The notes under the pieces were generated by a model that was not told the DNA's origin, ran no database searches, and worked only from the letters and a program-made list of their open reading frames with translations. A DNA stretch of 64,000 nucleotides. Source: Prevotella sp. HUN102 (GTDB lineage Bacteria; Bacteroidota; Bacteroidia; Bacteroidales; Bacteroidaceae). Location of the stretch: contig NZ_JIAF01000004.1 in NCBI RefSeq assembly GCF_000688375.1, positions 1,736,001 through 1,800,000 on the forward strand. Reading direction: 5' to 3'. Positions 44,082-53,212 of this stretch are shown one piece after another (within the stretch, counting starts at the first letter, position 1; each line of letters opens with the position of its first letter). The position numbers and the translations under genes are program-made.

Positions 44082-45245
44082 ATGCGTAGTACATTCAAAA
44101 TCTTATTCTATATCAATAAGAACAAGACCAAAGCAGACGGAACAACAGCAATCCTTTGTCGTATCACCATTGACGGAGCGAACGTGGTGATAACCACAGG
44201 CGAAAACGTTGCTCCTAACGATTGGAGTGTGAAGCGAGGGGAAACAACGGACAAGAAGATAAACCAACGCCTGCAAGCCTTTCGGGAGGAAATCGAACAG
44301 GGGTACAATACCTTGCTCTACAAATATGGAGCGGTGAGTGCCGAACTTCTGAAGAACTACTTACAAGGCATCGGGAGAACTCCAATGACACTTCTTGCCC
44401 TTAGTGCGAAAGAACTCAAAGCCCAACAAGAAAGCAAGAGCGAGGGAACGTATAGCAACAATCGAAGTTCCGATAAACAGCTTGATGCTTTTGTGCGAAG
44501 TCGTGGCGAAGAGGATATTCTTTTAACAGCTCTTACGATGGATTTCTTTGATGATTATCGGTTTCATTTGAAGAAAGAGGGCTATGCTCCTGCCACGATA
44601 AACAAGCATCTCTGTTGGCTGAGCCGATTGATGTATAGAGCCGTCAGTCAGGGGACAATACGCTTCAATCCGTTTGAAGAAGCGAAGTATGAAGCCGTGG
44701 AGCGCAAACCTCGGTTTCTGAGTAAAGGCGACGTAGCAAAACTCTTGGCATTTCCCTTGCAAGACGAAGGAGCAGAACTAAGCCGAAGAATGTTTCTTTT
44801 CTCTGTCTTTACGGGTTTGTCATTTGCCGACTTGCAGAGCCTGCGAGCTTCGCAAATCGAAACGAACAGCGAGGGGAAGCTGTATATCCGCAAGGCAAGG
44901 CAGAAAACGGAGGTCGAGAGTTTGATACCCCTGCATCCGATAGCGGAGCAGATACTTTCGCTTTACACGAAAGAGAAAAGCAAGGGGGATTACAAGATAT
45001 TCCCCGATACGATAAGCAAGGGGAAATTACTTACCCATCTCAAAGCCATGGGGTTGGCGTGTGGTATTCGTACTCCGCTAACCTACCATGTCGCCCGGCA
45101 TAGCTTCGGTACACTGACTTTGGAGGCAGGTGTCCCAATAGAGAGTATTGCCAAGATGATGGGACACTCGTCCATTGCCAGCACACAAATCTACGCTCAA
45201 ATCACCGACCAAAAGATTTCAAGGGATATGGATAGGATACTATGA
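44082..45245 (+). CDS. Tyrosine recombinase 2 of the mobilizable element
   Basis: 387 residues. Arm-binding N domain KILFYINKNKTKADGTTAILCRI, SAM-like domain, catalytic domain with HVARHSFGTL, MGHSSIASTQIYAQI. Again the first catalytic Arg is replaced, here by Ser (FTGLSFADLQSL). Only distantly similar to recombinase 1, so not a recent duplication. Two dissimilar recombinases in tandem suggest a heteromeric or division-of-labour system in which one integrates and the other helps excision, but this is inference. Confidence 0.9.
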   Translation: MRSTFKILFYINKNKTKADGTTAILCRITIDGANVVITTGENVAPNDWSVKRGETTDKKINQRLQAFREEIEQGYNTLLYKYGAVSAELLKNYLQGIGRTPMTLLALSAKELKAQQESKSEGTYSNNRSSDKQLDAFVRSRGEEDILLTALTMDFFDDYRFHLKKEGYAPATINKHLCWLSRLMYRAVSQGTIRFNPFEEAKYEAVERKPRFLSKGDVAKLLAFPLQDEGAELSRRMFLFSVFTGLSFADLQSLRASQIETNSEGKLYIRKARQKTEVESLIPLHPIAEQILSLYTKEKSKGDYKIFPDTISKGKLLTHLKAMGLACGIRTPLTYHVARHSFGTLTLEAGVPIESIAKMMGHSSIASTQIYAQITDQKISRDMDRIL

Positions 45246-45296
45246 TAAGAAAGTATGGGCTGAAAAAGGCGTTAGAAGGTCGCCAAGAATCTCTCC

Positions 45297-45482
45297 ATGC
45301 ACGAATATTACCACAGCCGTATCACAGGTGAACATTGGCTCTCTTTGGTAAGGGAGACGGAGGCACGGTGCATTCTCATTGAGAAGGTGGAGCAAACCAA
45401 GCAGGAACTTGCATGCATCAAGGTAGAAACAAAGATAGTGGAACTGAAAGAGTGCATTGAACTAATGTGTACAGACATGTGA
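45297..45482 (+). CDS. Small protein of unknown function, 61 residues
   Basis: Starts MHEYYHSRITGEHWLSLVRE, 51 bases after the second recombinase. Mostly helical, Glu/Lys-rich, four Cys residues. Family not recognised. Position suggests it is co-transcribed with the recombinases and could be a directionality helper, but nothing in the sequence proves that. Confidence 0.4.
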   Translation: MHEYYHSRITGEHWLSLVRETEARCILIEKVEQTKQELACIKVETKIVELKECIELMCTDM

Positions 45483-45596
45483 AAAATGAAAGACAATCAC
45501 ACAACAGACCAATTGTGGGTAATAAGTTCTTATCGAGAGCCACAATAGAGGGTACGGATGTAGCCCGTTTTTGGATATGGTGGAGTAAACGCCCCC

Positions 45597-46691
45597 TTAT
45601 TCCTCTGAAGAGCCGAAAAGGAACTTACCAAATGCTGTCTTTTTATAAGATGCCAGATATGGTGATGGCGATAAGAAATCAAAGACGGACAGTCCGCAAT
45701 ATTCTTTTATCTGGAATCCTTCATACGAAGACAGGAAATCATTTGTATTGTACTTGTAAATAACTGTTTTCTCCAAAATCTCATGCAGTTCCTGCTTCGA
45801 TTTTTCGGAGAGTGTCGTGTGGACAAGGTAAGATTCCAAGTCATAGAAGACTTCTTCCTCTTTGCATCTGTGAAGTTGTTGGGTGTTGGCTATGTCTGTC
45901 CTTAACCCTGTAATGTTCTCGATTTTCGTGAAAAAATCAAAAAGCTCATGGGTATGACTGGTTTGATAGACTGCTACTGCACAGGAATTATAGGGAACAG
46001 GGGATTTTTTTACATGACTTGCGTATCGTTGCGCAAAGGACAATGCACCCTCTCTGTCTGCAAGGCTTCCTATTCCTTGTCTGTACAAAGGCAAGAAGCC
46101 CGGGGAAAGGAGTTCTGTGGACGATGCTATGATGAAGTCGCATATATCATGGAATTGGTAGAGGCATTCAATCCCTCCCATATTGCAAGACTCAAAGACT
46201 ATGGTTTTGTAACGGAGACGACCGACAGTCTCATGAAGTTCCTGCAACGAGATTTCCGTATAGTCGTCCACAATGGCAGAGCGGCTCTTTATCCGCTTGG
46301 GAGGATACCAGCCCGTCGCATGCGAGAAAACAATAAGGCTGACATTCGTAGGGTGTACGGAAGATATGTACGAGACTGCCTTTTCAAGATTTTCCTTGAA
46401 CGGTTTCTCGTGTGTAACTGCCAATGTGTCTGTCCCGTTCAAGGTTCTGTGAAGAAACACGCATCCCTCATCTATGGAGGTTTCTTTCAATACGAAAAGC
46501 TCTTTGCCTCTCGGCAGTGAATGGAGTATGGCGGTTGCTTTCGTTTCGCCTTCCTTCTGCAAATCACCATTGGCTGCTACGACAAAGAAGAAAGTCTCCT
46601 TTGTGTTCTCTCGCTCCAATGGAAATTCGGATTCGGTGCTACAACTACAGAAAAAAGATAAAAGCAATAATAAGATATGGATACCTTTCAT
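45597..46691 (-). CDS. Clostripain-family (C11) cysteine protease, lipoprotein
   Basis: 364 residues. Signal peptide with lipobox FFCSC (Cys15 or Cys17). The caspase-like core has the dyad in VFSHATGWYPP (His124) and IVFESCNMGG (Cys169), matching C11 H-G and D-x-C-x-M patterns. Family members cleave after Arg or Lys. No two-chain processing linker is obvious. Last of three minus-strand cargo genes in the mobilizable element; preceded by an unknown lipoprotein (77 bases away) and a C10 protease. AT-richer than the mobility genes. A related surface C11 enzyme, fragipain, activates a secreted toxin proenzyme in B. fragilis. Confidence 0.85.
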   Translation of the reverse strand: MKGIHILLLLLSFFCSCSTESEFPLERENTKETFFFVVAANGDLQKEGETKATAILHSLPRGKELFVLKETSIDEGCVFLHRTLNGTDTLAVTHEKPFKENLEKAVSYISSVHPTNVSLIVFSHATGWYPPKRIKSRSAIVDDYTEISLQELHETVGRLRYKTIVFESCNMGGIECLYQFHDICDFIIASSTELLSPGFLPLYRQGIGSLADREGALSFAQRYASHVKKSPVPYNSCAVAVYQTSHTHELFDFFTKIENITGLRTDIANTQQLHRCKEEEVFYDLESYLVHTTLSEKSKQELHEILEKTVIYKYNTNDFLSSYEGFQIKEYCGLSVFDFLSPSPYLASYKKTAFGKFLFGSSEE

Positions 46692-46768
46692 ATGGAACTA
46701 ATATAATACTCCTTGACAAAGGAATTAAGGGATTGCCAAGGAGTATTAAAGCCAAACGCCACTTTGGT

Positions 46769-47362
46769 TTAGAATTTAAGTTGTACAGAAAGTTCTTTAC
46801 CGCTTTCCAATGTGATGACGAGATAATAGTCTCCATCCTCTTTTATGGTATGGCTTATGGAGAAATATTCACGAAGCCATTTCAAATCATGAGTTGACAG
46901 TTCGGAAATCCTCTTCCGAACAATCTTTTCGTTCATATCTGAATACTTCGACAATATAACATTGGAGCAGTCTACAAATCCAATCATGGCAGATTCTGAA
47001 ATATCGATTTTCTGTCCTTGTTTCAAAAGAAAAACTTTCATTTGAGAAATACCATAGGGTTGGGAATAAGGAGGCTGTGTTGTCCAGAACTCTTTTTCTC
47101 CTGTTTCCCCATACTCCGTTGAAAGTTTTAGATACTCTGTCGGGTTGTTTGCTTTTGTTGTTTTTTCTTTGCTATCCAAGTAGATTTCATTGCTTCCATT
47201 CCTTGAATGGGAAGAGAGCTGTATGCTCTGAGGTACAAAATAAGAAGACAAGTAATATCTAACTTTAAACGATCCTGTTATTATTTCTTTTTCTTCTTTT
47301 GAACAAGATAAAATACCAAGTATTATTACTATGCAGGAAAAAATACAAATTAACCTTCTCAT
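46769..47362 (-). CDS. Unknown lipoprotein between the two proteases
   Basis: 197 residues. Signal peptide with lipobox GILSC (Cys20), followed by SKEEKE. Beta-rich middle with a Thr/Ser-rich segment, an acidic-basic helical part (MNEKIVRKRISELSTHDLKWL, about 140-165) and a C-terminal strand ending KELSVQLKF. No family recognised. Starts 12 bases after the C10 protease stop and precedes the C11 gene by 77 bases, so it belongs to the same unit. C10 proteases are often encoded with small protein inhibitors; this could fill that role, but no resemblance to known inhibitors is visible. Confidence 0.75.
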   Translation of the reverse strand: MRRLICIFSCIVIILGILSCSKEEKEIITGSFKVRYYLSSYFVPQSIQLSSHSRNGSNEIYLDSKEKTTKANNPTEYLKLSTEYGETGEKEFWTTQPPYSQPYGISQMKVFLLKQGQKIDISESAMIGFVDCSNVILSKYSDMNEKIVRKRISELSTHDLKWLREYFSISHTIKEDGDYYLVITLESGKELSVQLKF

Positions 47363-47374
47363 ATTTTGGGCTTT

Positions 47375-48799
47375 TTATGGGTGAATGTGTAGAATATTTC
47401 TAATCTTATATTGAAAATATCCTTCTTTGTTGTTTTCTATCAAAGAAATGGAACGGGTATAAGGATCTGATAACATAGGAGAATGGGAATCAAAGACACC
47501 AGGATTAAAGTAACCGTTATATGAACCATTCCACCCCCAATTACAATGCAATAATATTCTCGATTCTGTTTTTGTTTCAACAACAGCATTCGTTTTTTTG
47601 AGAATCTTCTTCACGGTTCGCTCTTGTCTTAAAAAGCCATCGACAATCCAATCATGTCCACTACTATATACATCCCTTTTAAAGATAAACCATCCTTTTT
47701 TTCGATGCTCAGAATACCCTTCCAATATAGCTGGTCTATTTTGGGCGATACTGGAGATTATACCATCTGTGTCATAAGAGGTTATTCCGGGAGTATGTCG
47801 ATATCCCATTTCTCTTAGAAGTCCGGGAATCCGTTCTGTTCTTGCCCCAGTCCCCTCTAATCCCCATGAATTTCCTATTTTGTCACCTATCTTTCTTAGT
47901 AATGCGGCAACCTGCTTTGAATAAACCTTGTATTCCTCTCCACTATAACTGTAGTATTTAGAATATTTTGTCAACAAGTCCCAGTCGAATGCTATCCCCT
48001 CATATGACAAAGGATATTTGAAAGCGGTGAGTAGTTGAGCCGTTGCCGTTGCGACACAGCCAGCCAATGCATGCTGGTTATCAATAAGAGGAGCTTCATC
48101 GTTGAATGGGTGTCTTTGTCGCCAAGTTACAGGAACAAGAACTGGAGATTTTGATACTTCACTCCAATCAGAGTATTCATATCTATATCTTGCTGGTCTT
48201 GGACGACGTCTTCTCCTATATGTTAAAGGCTCATCATCCTCTGTTGCTTGTTCAAGTGCTTCCAAAGAATCAAGCCTTGCATAAAATTCATCAAGCGTAG
48301 ATTGATAGTAGGCAGGAAGACGGCTCAAGAAGACGGAAAAACCAGAGTTGTCATCAACATTGTCTTTATCCAGATGACCTTCAAGAGAATGACCAAGCAG
48401 GTCAGGCAGTCGCTTGTCGCCCGAAATGATAAAGAAACCGTTGTTATCTTTTCGGTTTAGCACATACAGCATCGTATCTACGGCTACTATCTCGTTAGAA
48501 TTCGTTGAGTAAGTCTTGGGCGTTTTATCTGCTAAGACAACATCTATCTCGAAATCATTGGAGAACTGAGATTTTGCCATGGAATTAGAACGGGTACTTG
48601 TCGTCGAAAATTGTCTTGCAATAGCTAACGCCTCATCCTTGGAACGCTGTGGGGAGGATGATATGGCAAGGAGTTCGTCCAAGTTGTTCTCCGATACAAA
48701 TTCCTTTTTCTCAGAAATTAAAACGTCCGCATCTTGAGTGCAAGATGTAAGTTGGAATAAGGAGAGTGCAAGAAACACCCAGATAAATTGTACTTTCAT
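47375..48799 (-). CDS. Streptopain-family (C10) cysteine protease proenzyme, lipoprotein
   Basis: 474 residues. Lipobox QLTSC (Cys20). Spi/SpeB-type inhibitory prodomain (about 38-165, with LDELLAISSS and NNGFFIISGDKRLPDLLG). Then an acidic stretch and an arginine-rich linker RRRRRPRPARYRYEY (195-209) exactly at the expected propeptide boundary. Catalytic domain: HALAGCVATATAQLL (Cys248), SSGHDWIVDGF (His382), HCNWGWNG oxyanion/Trp motif. Homologues include SpeB, P. intermedia interpain and B. fragilis Bfp proteases. First gene of the cargo transcript. Confidence 0.93.
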   Translation of the reverse strand: MKVQFIWVFLALSLFQLTSCTQDADVLISEKKEFVSENNLDELLAISSSPQRSKDEALAIARQFSTTSTRSNSMAKSQFSNDFEIDVVLADKTPKTYSTNSNEIVAVDTMLYVLNRKDNNGFFIISGDKRLPDLLGHSLEGHLDKDNVDDNSGFSVFLSRLPAYYQSTLDEFYARLDSLEALEQATEDDEPLTYRRRRRPRPARYRYEYSDWSEVSKSPVLVPVTWRQRHPFNDEAPLIDNQHALAGCVATATAQLLTAFKYPLSYEGIAFDWDLLTKYSKYYSYSGEEYKVYSKQVAALLRKIGDKIGNSWGLEGTGARTERIPGLLREMGYRHTPGITSYDTDGIISSIAQNRPAILEGYSEHRKKGWFIFKRDVYSSGHDWIVDGFLRQERTVKKILKKTNAVVETKTESRILLHCNWGWNGSYNGYFNPGVFDSHSPMLSDPYTRSISLIENNKEGYFQYKIRNILHIHP

Positions 48800-49165
48800 A
48801 AGATTTAATTTTTAATTTGTAACAACATTGCAAATGTCGCCGTTTTTTACATTCAATACAATACTCAATAATGGGTATTTTTACATGTTTTGCACAGATT
48901 TCAACAAGATGAAAGTTTTGAATTCTCTAAAACATCAAATTATATTCGCTTGAATGAAGAATTCTCTATGCATACAAAACAAGTCAGGGCATAGCAAATA
49001 GAACGATTGTCAATTCGTTACCTGAAAATCAGCCAATCAAACAGAAAACCCTTGTACAAAAAATCTTTGCTATTTGAATATTGCTCGATATCTTTTGGAT
49101 TACCATTTAGAAAGTTCTTTTTGTATGAGTGCTAAATGGAAATAAAATACCTCTTGCAAATGCTT
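48800..49165. other. 366-base gap upstream of the C10 protease
   Basis: AT-rich; must contain the cargo promoter but no clean TAnnTTTG box is seen (a CATTTGC lies near 48822). No gene. Confidence 0.45.
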
Positions 49166-49459
49166 TTATCTCCGATAATTCTCCTGTAGCAGTCTGTTGA
49201 TGTCGGAGAGCTTGTAGAGTATCTTTCCTGCGATTTGGGTGTAGGGGATAATGCCCTTGTCCCGATAATCCTGCAAGGTGCGAGGGCTGACGAAAAGCCG
49301 TTCGCAGACTTCTCGCCCCGTAAGATAGATTTCTCCTCCGAACAGTGGACGGTGCGTTTGGGCAATCTCCCGAAGGCGTTTACTCACTTCTCTGATGCCT
49401 GAGATGAGTTGTTTCATCTCGGGCGTTTCTTTGTTTACGATTTCGTGTTCCATAGTCAT
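49166..49459 (-). CDS. Helix-turn-helix protein (excisionase-like)
   Basis: 97 residues. A helical N-terminal part (QLISGIREVSKRLREIAQTH) is followed by a MerR/HTH_17-type winged DNA-binding domain: IYLTGREVCERLFVSPRTLQDYRDKGIIPYTQIAGKILYKLSDINRLL. Its start overlaps the stop of the other HTH gene by 4 bases (ATGA), so the two are coupled. Such pairs in Bacteroidales elements act as excisionases or regulators. Confidence 0.8.
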   Translation of the reverse strand: MTMEHEIVNKETPEMKQLISGIREVSKRLREIAQTHRPLFGGEIYLTGREVCERLFVSPRTLQDYRDKGIIPYTQIAGKILYKLSDINRLLQENYRR

Positions 49460-49734
49460 TGTATTTTTCGGTTCGACTTTTTGAGGAGTGCTTCCACATC
49501 CTCACGTTTGTAATAGCATTTATGCCCGATTTGGATAAAGGGCAGCACGGAAGTGTCCCGATAGTGCTGGAGCGTTCGTTTGCTGATGTTCAGTATTCGG
49601 CACACATCCCCGTTGTGCAACAGGTCGGGGACTTCGGGCTTCGTGCCGAACTCCTCTCTCATACAAAGAGCCAACTCTTCGATGCTCTTTTTCAGTTTCT
49701 CCCAAGCGGAGGTGTCGATGGCGGTAAATCTCAT
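49456..49734 (-). CDS. Helix-turn-helix protein (excisionase-like)
   Basis: 92 residues. Same architecture as its partner: N-terminal helix, then DLLHNGDVCRILNISKRTLQHYRDTSVLPFIQIGHKCYYKREDVEALL. First gene of a two-gene operon with a promoter box 41 bases upstream. Likely binds at the element ends, where GGTAAC words cluster, or controls mobility genes. Confidence 0.8.
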   Translation of the reverse strand: MRFTAIDTSAWEKLKKSIEELALCMREEFGTKPEVPDLLHNGDVCRILNISKRTLQHYRDTSVLPFIQIGHKCYYKREDVEALLKKSNRKIQ

Positions 49735-50213
49735 ATCAATATCGTTTTAATTGTTGTTTTTTCTCTTTTTGGTGCAAATGTATGCAGGAGAAATCCTTGT
49801 CCCAAGACCCGATGAAATCAAGGGAAATAAAAGGAAGTCGCAGGCAAATGTACAAGTATGAATTGCCTAATTTACCCACTTCTCTCTAAGTGCGTACTTG
49901 TGGCTCCGATATGGATAGAAGTGGCTCTCCTACCAACGAAAACAGATGCCCTTCTCTCGTCCAAGGAAAAAGGATGCAGGCTTTGGCAATCCGATGAAAT
50001 TGCTTTTAGAGCCGTTCTCCTCGCTGTTCGCTCCTTTTGAGCGTTTTCGTCCCGATTTCCCCTGTTTATCCCCTCCATTCTCGGAGCATTTCTCTGTACC
50101 TCGAAGCAACAGAAACACAACCCTTGGGACTCTGTGTTCGCCTCTGTAACTTGGTTTCAGCATCCCGTTTCGGATGAAAGTTCAAAACCAAGCAAACAGA
50201 AGAAGTACGAACA
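49735..50213. other. 479-base gap between HTH genes and VirE-like gene
   Basis: Contains the HTH promoter (49775). A minus-strand 77-codon frame at 49930-50163 has Arg/Ser/Lys-biased composition and is not believed. No other feature seen. Confidence 0.5.
49775..49782 (-). promoter_or_regulatory. -7 box TACATTTG of the HTH gene pair
   Basis: TAnnTTTG on the minus strand. Confidence 0.6.
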
Positions 50214-51404
50214 ATGAAAAAAGAAGAGAAGAAAAGCCCCTCCAAGAACGCCCAAATAGAAGAGTTCCTTTCGGCTCGTTACGAGTTTCGATACAACACC
50301 GTGTTGCATCGAGCGGAGTATCGTCCACGAGGAATGGACGATTACACAGCCATAGACCGCTACCGTATCAACACCCTCAAACGAGCGTTGGACAAGGAAG
50401 CCGATGTACAGACCTCGCCCGAGAATCTGTACAGCATCATCGAAAGCGATTTCTCCCCACGCATCAATCCCGTGCAAGCCTATTTCCAAGCCTTACCGCT
50501 GACGAATGGAAATGCGGAAGCCATCACCGCCCTTGCCGACTGCGTGAGCGTAACCCATCCCGAGAAATGGAAAGAATACCTCACCAAGTGGTTAGTGGCA
50601 GTGGTCGCCAATGCGATGGACGACAAGCAGTGTCGTAACCATACCTGCCTTGTGCTGACAGGCGAGCAGGGCAAATTCAAGACCACATTCCTTGACCTGC
50701 TCTGTCCCCCAGCTTTATCCGACTACCGCTATACAGGAAAGATATACCCACAGGAGAAGGACGTGCTGAGCCTTATCGGGCAGAACCTCATCATCAACAT
50801 TGACGACCAACTCAAAGCCCTTAACAAACGGGACGAGAATGAACTGAAGAACCTCATTACCTGTCCGCAGGTGAAGTACCGTATGCCTTACGAGAAGCAT
50901 ATCGAGGAGCGCCCCCACTTGGCAAGTTTCGTGGCCTCGGTCAATGGCAACGATTTCCTCACCGACCCGACAGGAAGCAGACGCTTCCTGCCCTTTGAAG
51001 TATTGGCAATAGAGATAGACCGAGCCAAGAGCATTCCAATGGATGCCGTTTACAGCGAAGCCAAGACGCGATTGAATGAAGGGTTTCGCTATTGGTTCAA
51101 TGATGAAGAGATTGCCGAGTTGCATAGAAATAGCGAAGCCTTCCAAGTCTATACGACAGAGATGGAACTGTTGCTCCGCTATTTCACCTTTCCCACGGAA
51201 GCGGAGACGGCAACGAAACGCTTCTATATGACCAATTCGGAGATAGTGGGGTATCTCTCCTGCTACACCCGACAACCCCTCTCCACCAAGCGGATGGGCG
51301 AAGCCTTGCGAAAGGCAGGCTATACGAGGGAGTGTCGCAGGATAAACGGCAATCCCGTGTATGTCTATGCCGTCCGTAAGATTTACCCCGAGCAACCGCC
51401 ATAG
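50214..51404 (+). CDS. VirE-like/DUF3874 ATPase of the element
   Basis: 396 residues. N-terminal part of unknown fold, then a P-loop ATPase related to virulence-associated E primase-helicases: variant Walker A LTGEQGKFKTTFLDLL (about 145-160), Walker B-like LIINIDDQLKAL, and sensor FVASVNGNDFLTDPTGSRRFLPF. C-terminal winged-helix part with DUF3874 features (SNSEIVGYLSCYTRQPLSTKRMGEAL-like segment). In these elements it works with the Toprim protein in replication of the excised circle. 335 bases separate it from the primase gene. Confidence 0.82.
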   Translation: MKKEEKKSPSKNAQIEEFLSARYEFRYNTVLHRAEYRPRGMDDYTAIDRYRINTLKRALDKEADVQTSPENLYSIIESDFSPRINPVQAYFQALPLTNGNAEAITALADCVSVTHPEKWKEYLTKWLVAVVANAMDDKQCRNHTCLVLTGEQGKFKTTFLDLLCPPALSDYRYTGKIYPQEKDVLSLIGQNLIINIDDQLKALNKRDENELKNLITCPQVKYRMPYEKHIEERPHLASFVASVNGNDFLTDPTGSRRFLPFEVLAIEIDRAKSIPMDAVYSEAKTRLNEGFRYWFNDEEIAELHRNSEAFQVYTTEMELLLRYFTFPTEAETATKRFYMTNSEIVGYLSCYTRQPLSTKRMGEALRKAGYTRECRRINGNPVYVYAVRKIYPEQPP

Positions 51405-51739
51405 CACTCTGCTGTTACTCACTCCTTTGCAATCCCCCTTTCTCTTTTCTTTCCTATTCTCCTTACTACGTTACTACAACTAAGGACAATACAGTGAAAG
51501 AGAAAGGATTGCAGGAGGTGTCCATCTTGCGACACAGCTTACTACCATCTTTCTACGCTTCTACGATAAATATGAATGAGAAAAGGTGTAGACAGGAGGT
51601 GTAGAAGGATAAACCCGAATGAAGTGTTACATTTTTCTCTTTCATTGTCAATCACTTATCCGAGTGTCGAAGGGTAGTAAGATAAAAAGGGGAAAATTCC
51701 AAAAAGAGAAAACAGAGCGAACAATGAAATAACGAACAA
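51405..51739. other. 335-base gap between ATPase and primase genes
   Basis: No gene. Contains two similar purine-rich words, GCAGGAGGTGT and ACAGGAGGTGT (about 51510 and 51592). Could hold a promoter or a replication site; none identified. Confidence 0.4.
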
Positions 51740-52729
51740 ATGAATACGAACAATCCAATTCCAACGATAACAGCAATGAACAACGAATATTACGACCTAC
51801 AACACATCAAGGCGATACCGATAGCCGACTACCTGCACGCTTGCGGTATTGAGCCTGCCAAGCGTTACAACGGCTATGCCCTCTATCACGCACCTTACCG
51901 AGAAGACCCCAACGCCAGCCTGAAAGTGGACTTTCGACAAAACCTGTGGCACGACTATGGCACGAGCCAAGGCGGAAGCATTATCGACCTTGTGATGCGG
52001 ATGCGTGGATGTAGTGCCTATGAAGCAATGGCACATCTTGCCGAAGGCAAAGCGACAACCCTCGCCCCCTTTCCCTTTCATCGTGAAGCACACACGGAGC
52101 GGAAGAGAAATGAACAGCGACAAAATGATGCAAGGCGTATTCTCTCCATTAGTGAAGAATTGCCTCTGCATCTGCAAAACTATCTCCGAGAAGTACGCAA
52201 GATAGACCTTGCCGTGGCAAGTCCCTATCTCCGTCACATTCGCTACGAAGTGGGAGGACGAGAATACTCTGCCATCGGCTTTGCCAATTGTGCAGGAGGG
52301 TATGAACTCCGAGACGACAAGACATTCAAGGGAACAATCGCACCAAAGGATATATCCGTAGTTGCGGGAGAAGCGAACAACGCCCCTCTCTGCATCTTCG
52401 AGGGCTTTATGGACTTCCTTTCCTATCTCACAATGAAAGGGAAAGAAAGCATTTCGCCTTCCATCGTTCTGAACTCCGTCAGCAATCTACCACGAGCCAT
52501 TGCCTATCTCCACGAGAAAGGTATCGATTCCGTTCAAGCTTTCTTCGATAACGACCAAGCTGGACGACAAGCCCTACATTCTTTACAATCGGCAGGTATC
52601 AACGTGGAGGATATGAGCCGACACTATGCCCGACACAAAGACCTCAACGACTACCACGTTGCTCAATGTAAGCAACAACAAGAAGTACAACAGCAAAAGC
52701 CTGTTATTGTCAAACACAAAATAAGATAA
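51740..52729 (+). CDS. Toprim-domain DNA primase-like protein of the element
   Basis: 329 residues; an internal Met at 51776 (MNNEYYDLQHIK) is an alternative start. N-terminal CHC2-like fold in which the zinc Cys/His ligands are largely lost (YHAPYREDPNASLKVD...LWHDYGTSQGGSIIDLV), then a Toprim domain: LCIFEGFMDFLSYL (catalytic Glu) and AFFDNDQAGRQAL (D-x-D). C terminus Gln-rich. Starts replication of the circular form. The DUF3408 gene follows after 3 bases. Confidence 0.85.
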   Translation: MNTNNPIPTITAMNNEYYDLQHIKAIPIADYLHACGIEPAKRYNGYALYHAPYREDPNASLKVDFRQNLWHDYGTSQGGSIIDLVMRMRGCSAYEAMAHLAEGKATTLAPFPFHREAHTERKRNEQRQNDARRILSISEELPLHLQNYLREVRKIDLAVASPYLRHIRYEVGGREYSAIGFANCAGGYELRDDKTFKGTIAPKDISVVAGEANNAPLCIFEGFMDFLSYLTMKGKESISPSIVLNSVSNLPRAIAYLHEKGIDSVQAFFDNDQAGRQALHSLQSAGINVEDMSRHYARHKDLNDYHVAQCKQQQEVQQQKPVIVKHKIR

Positions 52730-52732
52730 GCT

Positions 52733-53209
52733 ATGAAAGAAGGAATTGATATATCACACTATCTGAACAGTGAAAGTTCTCAGATACTTTCAAGAAATAT
52801 CACGAAAGCACTCTCTGCGGAACAAGAGAGAATACAAGCAGAGCAATCTGAAAGCTCACAGCATTCCTCAGCATCCGAGCAGACATTGCCTTCCCAGCCT
52901 TTGACTGAAGTAAAGGAAGCCGAGCATTCCGAACAGGAGAAGCAACAAGTGGCGTCAAGCAGTCCGAAACGCATCAGCCACAAGCAACGACAAGAGAGCT
53001 TGGATAGCTATCGGGAATCCTTTCTCGTTCCCCACAAAATCATCGACCGAAAGGCAACCTATCTTAGTCGCACCACGTGGGAACGCTTAGAATTCGTTGT
53101 CCGTCGTTTGGGTGATTACGGAGCGAATGTTTCCAGTTTCTTGGAGTGCATAGCTCTCCGACATCTGGAGGAATATAGCGAGGACATAGAACGCTGGCGC
53201 AAACTTTAA
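52733..53209 (+). CDS. DUF3408 domain protein
   Basis: 158 residues. Low-complexity, Ser/Gln/Glu-rich N half, then the DUF3408 domain YRESFLVPHKIIDRKATYLS...WERLEFVVRRLGDYGANVSSFLECIALRHLEEY, a ribbon-helix-helix-like fold found almost only on Bacteroidales conjugative and mobilizable elements. Probably DNA-binding partitioning or relaxosome accessory protein. Ends 3 bases before the candidate oriT region. Confidence 0.82.
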   Translation: MKEGIDISHYLNSESSQILSRNITKALSAEQERIQAEQSESSQHSSASEQTLPSQPLTEVKEAEHSEQEKQQVASSSPKRISHKQRQESLDSYRESFLVPHKIIDRKATYLSRTTWERLEFVVRRLGDYGANVSSFLECIALRHLEEYSEDIERWRKL

Positions 53210-53212
53210 TCA

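Noticed and set aside
45467..45763. 98-codon plus-strand frame after the small protein
   Set aside because: Most of it lies antisense to the well-supported C11 protease gene and its residues are not protein-like.
46769..47362. Staphostatin- or Spi-type protease inhibitor
   Set aside because: Position suggests it, but no sequence feature of either inhibitor family is visible, so it is kept as an unknown lipoprotein.
49930..50163. 77-codon minus-strand frame in the mobilizable element
   Set aside because: Overlapping frames on both strands are equally open here; composition is Arg/Ser/Lys-biased and there is no start context or motif.
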